The notes beneath the pieces were generated by a model. The model was not told where the DNA came from. It saw only the letters and a list, made by a program, of their open reading frames with translations, and did no database searches. The translations under genes and the position numbers were made by a program. Positions 30,225 to 30,226 of a DNA stretch of 30,226 nt are shown in pieces; position 1 is the stretch's first letter, and every line of letters starts with the position of its first letter. Origin of the DNA: Bigelowiella natans CCMP2755 (lineage: Eukaryota; Cercozoa; Chlorarachniophyceae); NCBI GenBank assembly GCA_000320545.1, contig ADNK01001109.1, forward strand, positions 1-30,226, in the 5' to 3' direction.

Positions 30225-30226
30225 TA

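Overview
This window is nuclear DNA of an intron-rich eukaryote, most likely a microbial one (protist or alga). The evidence is eukaryote-only genes (PP2A catalytic subunit, RNA polymerase I/III subunit RPAC1, NRDE2, a voltage-gated K+ channel core) broken by short GT-AG introns of about 50-250 bases, with many di- and trinucleotide microsatellites in introns and spacers. I cannot name the lineage. All gene models were spliced by eye; their main support is that reading phase is conserved from exon to exon and that family motifs continue across the joins.

Layout, left to right: voltage-gated channel core (-, 955-2763); coiled-coil protein (+, 3304-6007); NRDE2 (-, 7087-10848); membrane-anchored M20 dipeptidase of the PepD type (+, 11766-13788); an unrecognised, extremely cysteine-rich protein made of many tiny exons (-, 14868 to about 16676); FkbM-type methyltransferase with an N-terminal membrane anchor (-, 17983-19994); ankyrin-repeat gene fragment with a myristoylation-type N terminus (+, 20453-20914); RPAC1/POLR1C (-, 21386-24034); PP2A catalytic subunit (+, 25390-26824); a two-helix membrane protein with a PDZ domain (-, 28270-30096, running off the right edge). 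Apart from one tandem pair, strands alternate strictly, so spacers are either divergent (shared 5' regions) or convergent (shared 3' regions). Several convergent spacers carry palindromic GCATGC/GCTAGC/TACGTA-rich sequence, and two of them share a diverged dispersed repeat.

The genes do not form one pathway: transcription (RPAC1), RNA processing (NRDE2), phosphatase signalling (PP2A), membrane excitability (channel), peptide turnover (dipeptidase) and methyl transfer (FkbM). The points most worth checking are the cysteine-rich modular gene, a ferredoxin-like four-cysteine set kept in RPAC1, a +2 frame disruption inside RPAC1 exon 8, a channel gene whose pore is not in the window, and the new-looking membrane/PDZ architecture at the right edge.
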